From assembly GCA_964448615.1 (NCBI GenBank), contig CAYUWH010000028.1, forward strand, positions 1 to 16,776: a stretch of DNA of 16,776 nt, given 5' to 3'. The stretch's first letter is position 1. Each line of letters opens with the position of its first letter. The notes under the pieces were generated by a model. That model made no database searches. It was given only the letters and a program-made list of their open reading frames with translations, and was not told the DNA's origin. The position numbers were made by a program, and so were the translations under genes. Shown here piece by piece: positions 8,284 through 15,949 of the stretch. This DNA comes from CAYUWH01 sp964448615. GTDB lineage: Bacteria > Patescibacteriota > Gracilibacteria > Peribacterales > Peribacteraceae.

Positions 8284-11200
8284 TTATTGCTTAAGATCTA
8301 CATAATTTAGTGTTACACCACCTATTTGCATTTGATACAATTCTTTGGCTGAAACACGCAATTTGAGCTGGAAATCCTGACCCGCAGTCCACGTCGGCGA
8401 TCCGGCGAAATTGAGTTCTACAGCCGTCCAATTGGTATTGGCGAGATCCGTCGTGGTGCCGTTCAGTGACACCGGCGCACCGGCCGTATCGTAGACGAAG
8501 ACATCAAGTTTGTTGTCAGCGGCGCTTGCGGAGGTGGAACGATACATAATCGTGAGCGCATAGGCGCCACTACTCTGCCAGCGAACAAAATCTTCGGAGA
8601 GGGGAATATTCAGTTGGATTTCATAATCCTGCAAGCTTGTCCGCGTGCTGGTCCATACGTAGAAGTTTCGGATAGCACCCGTCTCGCTGGTGATCTGGAG
8701 TTGCCCCACGTTATTCGTGCCATCGCCCTTGTAACTCGCCTTGTCGAACTCGGGATTCAAAACCAGCTTTACCGTTTGCTCGCGGTCATCGGATTGCAGT
8801 GCGCGACGGTCCGCAATCGCATGCACCGCGCCGGCGTTGGTGGTCACCTGGGCGAGTGCGATATAACTTTCATCGGTCGGGAAGCCCGTGGTATTCACCA
8901 CCAAGCCGCCGGAGCCAAAGAAGACGTAGTTGGTGCTATTGGCTGTCACGGCGACGCCGCTGTTGCCCGGGTAGTTCGTCGTCACTCCTGCAAGGCGATA
9001 GCTGCCGCCGGACACCTTGATCGTGAGGCCGCCGCCGGAAAATACTTTCAACGCGCCGGTGGAACTTTGGAGATTGCCGAGATCCACGCCGTTCACCAAG
9101 CCGGTCAATGTAAGATCGCCTTGAATGTGCAGATCATCATTGAACTCAAAGCGGCTGCTGATGATGTCGTACGTCAATGTCTTGTTCAAGGTGCCGCCGA
9201 ATTGCAACGCGATGTCGGAGGTTTGCGTGTTGTCAAAATCAAGGACGAACGTGCCGCTATTCGTACCGCCAGGAATCGTGGCGATCGGCAGTACGCCGCC
9301 GCTGAGAAGCAGAGGAATGGAACCGGAGCCCGTGCCGATATCACGCTGATCGATCATGTCGGCATTCTGGGCGAACGGCAGCGCATTGATGGGCGATCGA
9401 TCGAGCGTGGTGCTATCGGTATTACTGTCGAGCAACTCATATGCCGTATCTGCTGCTGCAGAAGTTTTTACTTCCACTTGCAGATACAAACCTGAGAGCG
9501 TGGACGCAGAGAAGAAGGCGAGATTCGGCAACTCATTGATGCTGCCAAGCTCAATCGAGAAGTAACCCCGGCTATCCGGCGTGACCGTGTGCACCTCGTA
9601 CCAACCGGCGTACGTCGTTGCACCGGTATGGATCGCACCGGTTCCCGTCACGTCTCCCGTTACGAAGTCCGCGCTCTTCCATTCGGAGAAACGAATCGCA
9701 TGCTCGGTCGTCACTGCCTGTCCACTGCTATCAAGCAGGTGTCCGTTGTAGATATATTTCTGTGGACCCGTTGTCGCGGCATGTACCTGTGTCGGTGCCC
9801 ACAACAAGACCAGTGCGGCAAGACAGAGGAACGGCAATGAGACGAGAAGACGCTGTTTACGGTTGTGCTTGCGGTACTTGGAATCGTCAGCGGGAGTAAT
9901 CAGCATCAAGCTCAACAAAGGCAGAACCCAATAGCTCACCGTCATGTCGCAGCCCGGCACAGCGACATGTCTGAGCAACTGATAGATGGCGAACGCGACG
10001 GTCGTCACGCAAAGGAACGGCAAGAATTCAAGGAATGCCGTCCAAAGCGAATATTTCTTCCGCATACGTTTGAGGAAGAGCGCGCATGCGAGCAGTGCGC
10101 CCAGAAGCATCAGCTGCACGACAAGCAGCATCCACAGTATTCCCTGCTCACAGGCAGGAGCGGCACCATGCTGGGGAGCAACGTCAGATCCCGGCAAGAA
10201 GGCGCGGCTGTGCTGCGATGAAGCACTGGAGAGAGACGCTTGCGACGAGGACGAGAGGAATCCTTCGGAGCCGGCGGACGCAGAGGAGAATGCTGATCCG
10301 ACGGAAGCGATCGCAGAAGCGGCGCTACCCCTTGAAGCGATACTGGCCACCGATGCACGCGAGATCACACTCGACCTCGCCGCGATGGAACTGCGCGATG
10401 CAATGGGCACGAGCACCGGCACGTTCGGATCACCTCTGTGTCCTCCCGAGGGCGCGTCACCGCCTTGCACCCCTCCTGATGAAGCAGTGGAAGCAGTCGA
10501 AGCCACGGACGTCGCCGATGAAGCTTGATCCGGACCCTGCTGCGCAATCTGGAAATTCGGCCCCTTCATCGGCTTCTGGTACCACGTCATGCCACCCTCC
10601 ATGTGATAGTTTGCAGAATTTTTTGGTCCGCCTTCCGCCTGCGACAGATCTTCCGTCGTCATCTGGAATGACGCACTCTCCATCGCATGCGTGCGTATCG
10701 GCATCGCGCAACTGATGACCGCACATACCATGAACAAGAACGATCCAATGTGGGGCAGCAACGAAGAAGCGCCGCCTTCTTCGGGAGACGGTACGGCCTC
10801 CGCGCTCGGCATGATCGGAGTGGAGCGCAACGTTACATTCTCTTCGCTGCCCAGATCCTGTGCGCGCTTCAGTTGATGCGAAGGTTTCTGCGCAAAGAAG
10901 AATTTATGACGCGCGATGATGCGTCCCACCGTGGAAACGGAAAGCACGATGCCGAATCTTTCCTGCAATAATTTCTGAATTCCCTCTTTGCCCGTCGTCG
11001 GATAGTCGATGCGCAAAAGACGGACGCGCTCAATCGCTTCCGGTTTTGTCTCCGGCATACGCACGGCATGCGGGGAGCGCGATCGTTCTTCCAAAGTGGA
11101 AAGGTCACGCGGATCAAAGCGCCGGGCCCATCGTAAAAATGTCGAGCGTGCAATCCCGAAATGACGACACGTCAAACTGACATTTTCCTTATGCTCGAGC

Positions 11201-11310
11201 GCGAACAGAAACCATTTGAGACGCAAAACCGCGTGCACGCCGAGCTCGAGAGCGTGCGCACTCTGCAAGAGTCTTCGGATGCCCTGTGCGCGGACGGACT
11301 TGCGAAACAT
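8284..11310 (-). CDS. fusion of transposase-type helix-turn-helix, multi-pass membrane segments and extracellular fibre domain
   Basis: 1008 residues. Residues 25-140 resemble the N-terminal DNA-binding half of IS481/IS3-type transposases: first HTH about 30-64 (SLTCRHFGIARSTFLRWARRF), an ERSRSPH linker, second HTH-like unit about 88-135. No DDE catalytic core follows. Hydrophobic segment 187-205 ends in a THA cleavage-like site. Residues 212-255 carry a SASFQM...NSANYHMEGG...NFQI motif pair, then a Ser/Ala-rich linker (about 263-368). Further TM segments lie at about 391-413, 425-445, 458-472 and 487-505; the last ends in VHA-A. Residues 517-650 resemble the 'YNGxLxDxxG...DR.PINALPFAQNA' domain that precedes fibres in many secreted proteins. 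One FG..FEF stalk module follows (about 697-733). The end (about 848-1008) is the same YVWTSTR domain as in the 6249-8200 protein. It may be a membrane-tethered regulator or a chance fusion. No stop or frameshift is visible in the frame. Confidence 0.75.
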   Translation of the reverse strand: MFRKSVRAQGIRRLLQSAHALELGVHAVLRLKWFLFALEHKENVSLTCRHFGIARSTFLRWARRFDPRDLSTLEERSRSPHAVRMPETKPEAIERVRLLRIDYPTTGKEGIQKLLQERFGIVLSVSTVGRIIARHKFFFAQKPSHQLKRAQDLGSEENVTLRSTPIMPSAEAVPSPEEGGASSLLPHIGSFLFMVCAVISCAMPIRTHAMESASFQMTTEDLSQAEGGPKNSANYHMEGGMTWYQKPMKGPNFQIAQQGPDQASSATSVASTASTASSGGVQGGDAPSGGHRGDPNVPVLVPIASRSSIAARSSVISRASVASIASRGSAASAIASVGSAFSSASAGSEGFLSSSSQASLSSASSQHSRAFLPGSDVAPQHGAAPACEQGILWMLLVVQLMLLGALLACALFLKRMRKKYSLWTAFLEFLPFLCVTTVAFAIYQLLRHVAVPGCDMTVSYWVLPLLSLMLITPADDSKYRKHNRKQRLLVSLPFLCLAALVLLWAPTQVHAATTGPQKYIYNGHLLDSSGQAVTTEHAIRFSEWKSADFVTGDVTGTGAIHTGATTYAGWYEVHTVTPDSRGYFSIELGSINELPNLAFFSASTLSGLYLQVEVKTSAAADTAYELLDSNTDSTTLDRSPINALPFAQNADMIDQRDIGTGSGSIPLLLSGGVLPIATIPGGTNSGTFVLDFDNTQTSDIALQFGGTLNKTLTYDIISSRFEFNDDLHIQGDLTLTGLVNGVDLGNLQSSTGALKVFSGGGLTIKVSGGSYRLAGVTTNYPGNSGVAVTANSTNYVFFGSGGLVVNTTGFPTDESYIALAQVTTNAGAVHAIADRRALQSDDREQTVKLVLNPEFDKASYKGDGTNNVGQLQITSETGAIRNFYVWTSTRTSLQDYEIQLNIPLSEDFVRWQSSGAYALTIMYRSTSASAADNKLDVFVYDTAGAPVSLNGTTTDLANTNWTAVELNFAGSPTWTAGQDFQLKLRVSAKELYQMQIGGVTLNYVDLKQ

Positions 11311-11762
11311 AATTTTTATTTCTATTTAGTATTGTTATTACTATTATAACAGAACATTGCTTTTTATTCAATAATCATTTTCTGATGCATTTGAACTTTT
11401 GCCATGCAGCAAAAGAAGCTACTAAAATAGCCATAATGGCATTTTGGAGCACTTCTGTTTGATCTTTTCACTCTGCAAAAGGAATCACCACTCGCAAAAA
11501 CCATGCAAATTCCGCAATAACATCGTTTTATGATGCCCTCTGTAAGCAAGAGCACTGTCATTGAACTTTTGCCTTCTGTGCCAACCGGCAGACCCGGCAG
11601 AGCGACCCGCATTCTGGAGCGCATGTAGAAGAACTCCTCAACAAACTGGGGCGTTGATGTATCTGAACTTTCCGCTTCCATAAGGGCTGAAAAATATGTC
11701 CCTTCGCTTGCGGATAAGCAGCATCTGCCCTACGCTGTTGCACACAGTTTTCTCGCCGTTAT
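11311..11762. other. 452-bp intergenic region without a convincing gene; short repeats and possible gene remnant
   Basis: Apart from the promoter at its left end, it holds the exact 13-mer TTGAACTTTTGCC twice (11391-11403 and 11561-11573). A third, diverged copy includes flanking bases: TGATGCATTTGAACTTT at 11383-11399 resembles TGATGTATCTGAACTTT at 11655-11671. A dyad AAAATaGCCAT / ATGGCATTTT lies at 11424-11445. On the plus strand, about 11530-11655 can be read as a broken peptide (…RPGRATRILERM, then stop, with VEELLNKLGR in another frame). That could be a decayed helical gene, but I do not recognise it. A weak promoter for the next gene is possible at 11708-11736 (TTGCGG-N17-TACGCT). Confidence 0.4.
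11327..11371 (-). promoter_or_regulatory. strong extended -10 promoter plus operator-like dyad for the HTH-fusion gene
   Basis: On the minus strand: TTGAAT (11366-11371), a 17-bp spacer and TATAAT (11343-11348), preceded by TGT (extended -10). Transcription would start near 11336. The dyad TAGTA-N7-TACTA (11327-11343) is centred at 11335, almost exactly on that start, as an autoregulatory operator would be. The leader is about 26 nt, AT-rich, with no Shine-Dalgarno. Confidence 0.65.
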
Positions 11763-12791
11763 ATGCTTCGTCTTCGACGTTTTTCGGTCGCGAGTGCGTG
11801 CGCTATAGGCAGCGTGTTCATGTGGAGCACGGCGGCGCATGCCGCTTCGTTCACCGATGTCCCGGAAAAGAGTCCGCTCTTCGCCGCGGTTGAGTATTTG
11901 AAGCTCATCAATGTGATGCAGGGGTATCAAGACGGCACCTTCCGGCCTGACAACAAAGTGAATCGCGCCGAAGCGGTGAAACTGATCGTCTCGCCGCTCG
12001 TGACGGCCCAGGATCTGCAAGGTTTCGCCAAAAGCGCCTATAGCGATGTGCCGGCCGACGCGTGGTATATGCCGTATCTGGAGGTCGCACGGCAGAAGTT
12101 TGAGATCATCGACGGGCCACCTAAGGCCACCGCTTTTAACGCTGCAAACCCCGTGCAAAAGGCACAGTTTTTCAAGATGTTCTTCCTCGCCAACAAGATA
12201 GACGTGAAGGGACTCTATAGCGAGGTGAAGCTGCCGTTCGCCAATGATGTAGTGGATTCGAATGCGTGGTTCTATCCGCATATGCGCTATGCGCTTGCCA
12301 CTTCGATGACCATGGTCACACAAGAAGGCAAGCTGAGCCCCGAGCGTGAGCTCACACGAGGTGATATCGCATTGTTGCTCTACCGCTACGCGATGTATAA
12401 AGACGGGCGCAGAACTCAAGCTCTCCTCTCCGAAGCCGAGAGCGAGATTGTGAACGTGCTTCAGCAATTGGAGAAGCAGGATGTGAACCAAGCGATGTTT
12501 GCGGCTGCCCGCTCCTTTATCGCGGCTCGCGGCGCGCTCACGAGCAAGCCCGATGAACCCATCGTAAAAGGAGCTGTGAAAACCGCCGAGGGATTCCAGA
12601 CGTTGGTGATGGCCTACATTGCAGGATCCGACAAGCGTTTTAACGACGCCATCAAGCTTGCGGGTGATGCATGGCATCTCGCGGAAAAGGCGAAAGAATT
12701 CAGTCCGAGCTTGGCGACCGTCAGCGCGCAGATGCAAACCATCTCCAAGACCATCGCGGATGAGGCTCGCGCCGCATTGCCGAAATCGTGA
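11763..12791 (+). CDS. secreted SLH-domain protein (S-layer-homology, cell-envelope attachment)
   Basis: 342 residues. A signal peptide (MLRLRRF... to AHA-AS at about 27-28) is followed by three S-layer-homology repeats: about 29-75 (FTDVPEKS...GYQDGTFRPDNKVNRAEAVKLI, the clearest), about 92-141 (YSDVPADAWYMPYLEVARQ...), and about 159-208 (FANDVVDSNAWFYPHMRYA...SPERELTRGDIALLLYR). SLH triplets typically bind secondary cell-wall polymers, tethering proteins to the envelope. Residues 215-342 are predicted helical with no recognised domain; coiled-coil or helical-hairpin character is likely (LLSEAESEIVNVLQQLEKQ). It could be an envelope anchor or S-layer-associated component, fitting a locus rich in surface proteins. 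The start is the first ATG that gives a full signal peptide; no Shine-Dalgarno is seen. It is convergent with topA, 127 bp apart. Confidence 0.85.
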   Translation: MLRLRRFSVASACAIGSVFMWSTAAHAASFTDVPEKSPLFAAVEYLKLINVMQGYQDGTFRPDNKVNRAEAVKLIVSPLVTAQDLQGFAKSAYSDVPADAWYMPYLEVARQKFEIIDGPPKATAFNAANPVQKAQFFKMFFLANKIDVKGLYSEVKLPFANDVVDSNAWFYPHMRYALATSMTMVTQEGKLSPERELTRGDIALLLYRYAMYKDGRRTQALLSEAESEIVNVLQQLEKQDVNQAMFAAARSFIAARGALTSKPDEPIVKGAVKTAEGFQTLVMAYIAGSDKRFNDAIKLAGDAWHLAEKAKEFSPSLATVSAQMQTISKTIADEARAALPKS

Positions 12792-12842
12792 TCATATGAT
12801 TTGGATGAACGGATGGCGATGGATTTTTTGATGATGACCGTC

Positions 12843-12876
12843 GGTGTAGATACGCACAATTTTTCATATCTACACC
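12843..12876. repeat. REP-like imperfect palindrome between convergent SLH and topA genes
   Basis: A 10-bp perfect stem, GGTGTAGATA / TATCTACACC, with a 14-nt loop. Its inner 30 bases (12845-12874) match 25 of 30 positions of the perfect palindrome at 16723-16752, at equal length, so the two appear to be related copies. It sits past both gene ends and could also act as a weak transcription stop, though no good T run follows. Confidence 0.65.
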
Positions 12877-12918
12877 AATTGTTTATCTAAATCATTTTTG
12901 TGCAAATTATGAAAATCA

Positions 12919-15300
12919 TTATTTCGCCTTCTTCTTCCCACGCCACGGACGCTTCGGTCCCTGCGCCTTTCGCTTGGCCAATATTTCCAGGGCCTCTTCC
13001 AGTGTCACTTCCTCCGGCAACTTGCCCTTCGGAAGAGATGCATTCGTGGTGCCATCGGTCACGTAGGGTCCGTAGCGGCCATCCTTGACGAGAATTTCGT
13101 TGCCGGACTCCGGATCCTTTCCGAGGTTCTTAAGCGGCTCTGCGGCCTTCTTTTTGCGTTCCACGTTGGTAGTCAAAATAACGACCGCCTCTTCAAACGT
13201 CACGAGACCCGGATCAACCTCCTGTGGCAGTGCAGCCGTGCTCTCGCCACACTTGATGTACGGCCCAAAGCGCCCGAGTGACACGAAAAGTTCATTACCC
13301 TCGTGCTTGCCCAGCATGCGCGGGAAGCTGAGCAATGAAAGCGCCTGTTCGAGTGTGGCATCGTCAATGCTGATGTGCTTCGGAAGCGATGCCGTTTTGG
13401 GCCCCTCGCCCTTCTTTTTCTTCTCGCCTTTTTTCTTCTCTTCCATGCGACCGAGCTGCACATACGCGCCGAATCTCCCGGTGCGCGCAATCACTTCGAG
13501 GCCCGTCGCGGGATCCATGCCGATCACGCGTTCCTTGAGCACATCGGACTTCTTAATCTCTTTCGTCTTCGTATCGACCGTCTGCTTGAACGGACCGTAG
13601 AATCCTTTCAAAAAAGACTTCGTTTGTATCTGTCCTTCCGCGATGTCATCGAGCGACTGCTCCATCGACGCCGTGAATTTCAAATCCACGATCTCCGGGA
13701 AGTGCTCCGTCAACAAATCCGTCACCGTAAACGCGATGTCTTCCGGAAGAAGTTTACCGCCTTCTTTGCGGATGTAGCCTCGCTGCTGCACAGTGGAAAT
13801 CGTCGGAGCGTAGGTACTCGGACGACCGATACCTTCTTCTTCGAGCTTCTTCACCAAACTCGCTTCAGTGTAGCGGGGCGGCGGCTTCGTGAAATGCTGC
13901 TCAGGTTTAAGTTCGTTGCAATTTACGGGCTGATCCACGACAAGCACCGGCAAAATTTTATCGCCGTCACTTTCCGCACCTTCCTTACCTTCTATACCTT
14001 CCTTACTTTCGTCTCGCTCATCCTTTCCTTCCGAGTACACGCGCAAAAATCCATCGAAGAGCATCGTTTGTCCCGTGGCGCGCAGCATGTAGACGCCGGC
14101 TTCGATATCGGCAGCCACTCTGCGGAATTCCGCAGCCGGCATTTGCGTGGCCATCGTGCGGTTCCAAATCAGGGTATAGAGCTTGAGCTGCTGATGATCG
14201 AGCACGCTTGCGAGAGAATCGGGCGTACGTTCCATCTCGGTGGGGCGGATCGCTTCGTGCGCTTCCTGCGCGCCCTTTGCCTTCGTCTTATATTTACGCG
14301 GCTCGGCAATCACGTATTCGCGACCGAATTGTTTTTCAATCGTGCGCTTCGCATCGGTCAGGGCCTTTTCGCTCAGGTTCACCGAGTCGGTACGCATGTA
14401 GGTGATAAGACCGGTTTGTCCTTCGCCGCCGCCAAGCCCGATACCTTCGTAGAGCTGCTGCGCCACCACCATTGTCTGCTTTACGGAGAAGCCGAGTTTG
14501 CGTGCCGCTTCCTGCTGCAACGTGGACGTGGTGAACGGCGCCGCCGGATTGCGCTGCACTTCTTTCTCCTCCAGCTTCGCGACGCGATACGGCTTGCCTT
14601 CCAGTTCGCGGAGAACGGCATCGGTTTCTTCTTTTGTATGCAGTTCCAATTTTTCTCCGCTCTTCCCCGTTACCATCGCGGAGAATTGTTCTTTTTTCTC
14701 AGTCTCCAACATCGCCTCAATGCTCCAGTATTCTACCGCTTTGAAGGCCTGTATCTCGCGCTCGCGATCGACAATGATACGCACGACGACCGACTGCACG
14801 CGCCCCGCAGAGAGTCCGCTGTACACTTTTTTCCAAAGGAACGGCGAGAGGGTGTAGCCCACCAGACGATCCAAAATGCGGCGCGCTTGTTGCGCATCGA
14901 CAAGATTCGGATTGATCGTACGCGGATTGGCGATGGCTTCTTTGATCGCGCCTTCGGTGATTTCATGGAACACGATGCGCTTCACTTTTTCTAAATCTTT
15001 CATCCCAAGCACTTGTGTCAGGTGCCAACCGATGGCTTCTCCTTCGCGATCTTCATCTGTCGCGATCCAGAGTTCGTCGGATTTTTTCAGTGCATCCTTG
15101 AGATGCTTCACGACCGTTTTCTTTTCCGGTGTCACTTCGTAGGTCGGTTCAAAATCACTCTCAACATCCACGCCGAGACCGCTTGAGGGGAGATCGCGCA
15201 CGTGACCCATACTCGCTTCCACGATGTAATCCTTGCCCAAGAAGCGCTTGATGGTTTTGGCTTTGGCCGGTGACTCGACGATGACCAGGTGCTGCGGCAT
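12919..15300 (-). CDS. topA: DNA topoisomerase I (type IA)
   Basis: 793 residues from the ATG at 15300. The frame is open 42 codons further (to 15426), but that extension is a hydrophobic stretch absent from TopA proteins, and the Toprim domain begins right after this start. Toprim metal site: E9 in VESPAKAKTI and D82-E-D84-R-E86 in TDEDREGEAI. Catalytic Tyr301 lies in GLITYMRTDS, with R303 beside it. The cap and gate are complete (RRILDRLVGY, GIGRPSTYAPTI at 491-501). The C-terminus has three Toprim-C/Topo_C-type repeats (about 594-617, 660-690, 727-760), each with GR(F/Y)G.Y(V/I), then a Lys-rich tail. The Cys4 zinc ribbons of the E. coli enzyme are absent. A Glu/Lys/Gly-rich low-complexity insert lies at about 425-447. 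It relaxes negative supercoils and is essential in most bacteria. It is divergent from the HU gene. Confidence 0.97.
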   Translation of the reverse strand: MPQHLVIVESPAKAKTIKRFLGKDYIVEASMGHVRDLPSSGLGVDVESDFEPTYEVTPEKKTVVKHLKDALKKSDELWIATDEDREGEAIGWHLTQVLGMKDLEKVKRIVFHEITEGAIKEAIANPRTINPNLVDAQQARRILDRLVGYTLSPFLWKKVYSGLSAGRVQSVVVRIIVDREREIQAFKAVEYWSIEAMLETEKKEQFSAMVTGKSGEKLELHTKEETDAVLRELEGKPYRVAKLEEKEVQRNPAAPFTTSTLQQEAARKLGFSVKQTMVVAQQLYEGIGLGGGEGQTGLITYMRTDSVNLSEKALTDAKRTIEKQFGREYVIAEPRKYKTKAKGAQEAHEAIRPTEMERTPDSLASVLDHQQLKLYTLIWNRTMATQMPAAEFRRVAADIEAGVYMLRATGQTMLFDGFLRVYSEGKDERDESKEGIEGKEGAESDGDKILPVLVVDQPVNCNELKPEQHFTKPPPRYTEASLVKKLEEEGIGRPSTYAPTISTVQQRGYIRKEGGKLLPEDIAFTVTDLLTEHFPEIVDLKFTASMEQSLDDIAEGQIQTKSFLKGFYGPFKQTVDTKTKEIKKSDVLKERVIGMDPATGLEVIARTGRFGAYVQLGRMEEKKKGEKKKKGEGPKTASLPKHISIDDATLEQALSLLSFPRMLGKHEGNELFVSLGRFGPYIKCGESTAALPQEVDPGLVTFEEAVVILTTNVERKKKAAEPLKNLGKDPESGNEILVKDGRYGPYVTDGTTNASLPKGKLPEEVTLEEALEILAKRKAQGPKRPWRGKKKAK

Positions 15301-15430
15301 GCGGGAGAGACTAGGGAGAGGGGGAGTAAATGTAAAATTGAAAATGTAAAATATGAAGTACATGAAAAGAAAATTCTTGAGCAGAGAGAGTGTTTTAGCG
15401 CGTTCTTGAGCATTTTTCGTATTCAAATAG

Positions 15431-15509
15431 TTTTGGCTTGCTCAAGCCCTCAGTGTGATTTTTTGGCTTGCAGATGCGAATGCCTGAAGCCAGATGGCTT
15501 GCCTGAGCC
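15431..15509. promoter_or_regulatory. three periodic GGCTTGC boxes with dyads in the topA-HU divergent region
   Basis: TGGCTTGC occurs at 15434-15441, 15464-15471 and 15495-15502 (spacing 30 and 31 bp, close to three helical turns). The first two are preceded by TTT. Dyads overlap them: GGCTTG-CT-CAAGCC (15435-15448), AAGCCA-GA-TGGCTT (15487-15500), and the imperfect GGCTTG-CC-TGAGCC (15496-15509). The last covers the -35 box of the proposed HU promoter. This pattern suits a DNA-binding regulator; no binding protein can be named. Confidence 0.5.
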
Positions 15510-15526
15510 AAAAAGCGGCGTACACT
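15499..15526 (+). promoter_or_regulatory. candidate promoter for the HU gene
   Basis: TTGCCT (15499-15504), a 16-bp spacer and TACACT (15521-15526) would start transcription near 15533, about 27 nt before the ATG. It overlaps the third GGCTTGC box. Called by eye. Confidence 0.45.
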
Positions 15527-15559
15527 CGGTACATATTTCTTTACTTTCCCCCTCGATCT

Positions 15560-15835
15560 ATGTCCAAGCAGGATCTGATTGCGACCATCGCAAACGCTGC
15601 GGGTATCACGAAGCGTGCCGCCGGCAGTGCTCTTGAGGCCATCACGATGATGGTGACGAAGGAGCTGAAAAAGGGCAACTCCGTCACGATCACGGGCTTC
15701 GGTACATTCCGCGTTTCCAAGCGCGCCGCCCGCCAGGGTGTGAATCCAAGAAATCCGAGCCAGAAAATCTCCATCCCTGCGATGAAGGTTCCGTCCTTCA
15801 AGGCCGGCAAGACGCTCAAGGACGCCATCCGCTAA
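15560..15835 (+). CDS. HU/IHF-family DNA-binding protein
   Basis: 91 residues, the standard HU length. Helical dimerisation half about 1-40 (MSKQDLIATIANAAGITKRA), then the family signature GFGTFRVSKRAARQGVNPRNP at about 46-66 with P63 at the tip of the DNA-binding arm, and the C-terminal KVPSFKAGKTLKDAI helix. It binds and bends DNA as a dimer in the nucleoid. An in-frame ATG at 15494 would add 22 residues with no family match, so the start at 15560 is preferred; no Shine-Dalgarno precedes it. A hairpin terminator follows the stop. It is divergent from topA, so two DNA-topology genes share one control region. Confidence 0.95.
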   Translation: MSKQDLIATIANAAGITKRAAGSALEAITMMVTKELKKGNSVTITGFGTFRVSKRAARQGVNPRNPSQKISIPAMKVPSFKAGKTLKDAIR

Positions 15836-15856
15836 ATTCGACTTCTTCACTGTATG

Positions 15857-15882
15857 AAAAAGCCTCCGTAAGGGGGCTTTTT
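15857..15882 (+). terminator. intrinsic terminator of the HU gene
   Basis: AAAAAGCCTCC, loop GTAA, GGGGGCTTTTT: an 11-bp stem with one G-T wobble and a T run, 22 bp after the stop codon. Confidence 0.85.
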
Positions 15883-15910
15883 GTTGCGGAGACGACAGCG
15901 TCTCCGCTAC
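15883..15910. repeat. REP-like palindrome directly after the HU terminator
   Basis: Perfect 9-bp arms GCGGAGACG (15886-15894) and CGTCTCCGC (15899-15907) around ACAG, with two more pairs outside one mismatch. The core GAGACG...CGTCTC is shared with the palindrome at 16723-16752, suggesting a related element. It lies in the leader of the KH-R3H gene. Confidence 0.5.
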
Positions 15911-15949
15911 GGCTTTCACCAACCATTCCACTCCGCTATCCTTGCAGCC

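Noticed and set aside
8614..9495. 293-codon plus-strand frame opposite the HTH-fusion gene
   Set aside because: Shadow of the coding strand; no recognisable domain, start signal or promoter.
8284..11310. Active insertion sequence (IS481/IS3)
   Set aside because: Only the DNA-binding part is present. There is no DDE/rve core, and no terminal inverted repeats or target duplication were found by eye.
13375..14994. 539-codon open frame on the plus strand opposite topA
   Set aside because: It is fully antisense to a well-conserved topA, has an Arg/Phe/His-rich composition typical of the shadow of a coding strand, and matches no family.
15301..15426. 42-codon N-terminal extension of topA starting at 15426
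   Set aside because: It would put a hydrophobic stretch before the Toprim domain, unlike other TopA proteins; the ATG at 15300 is exactly where the family begins.
15881..15949. Upstream start for the KH-R3H gene
   Set aside because: The extra 23 codons are read through the palindrome and show no homology; the ATG at 15950 fits the family.
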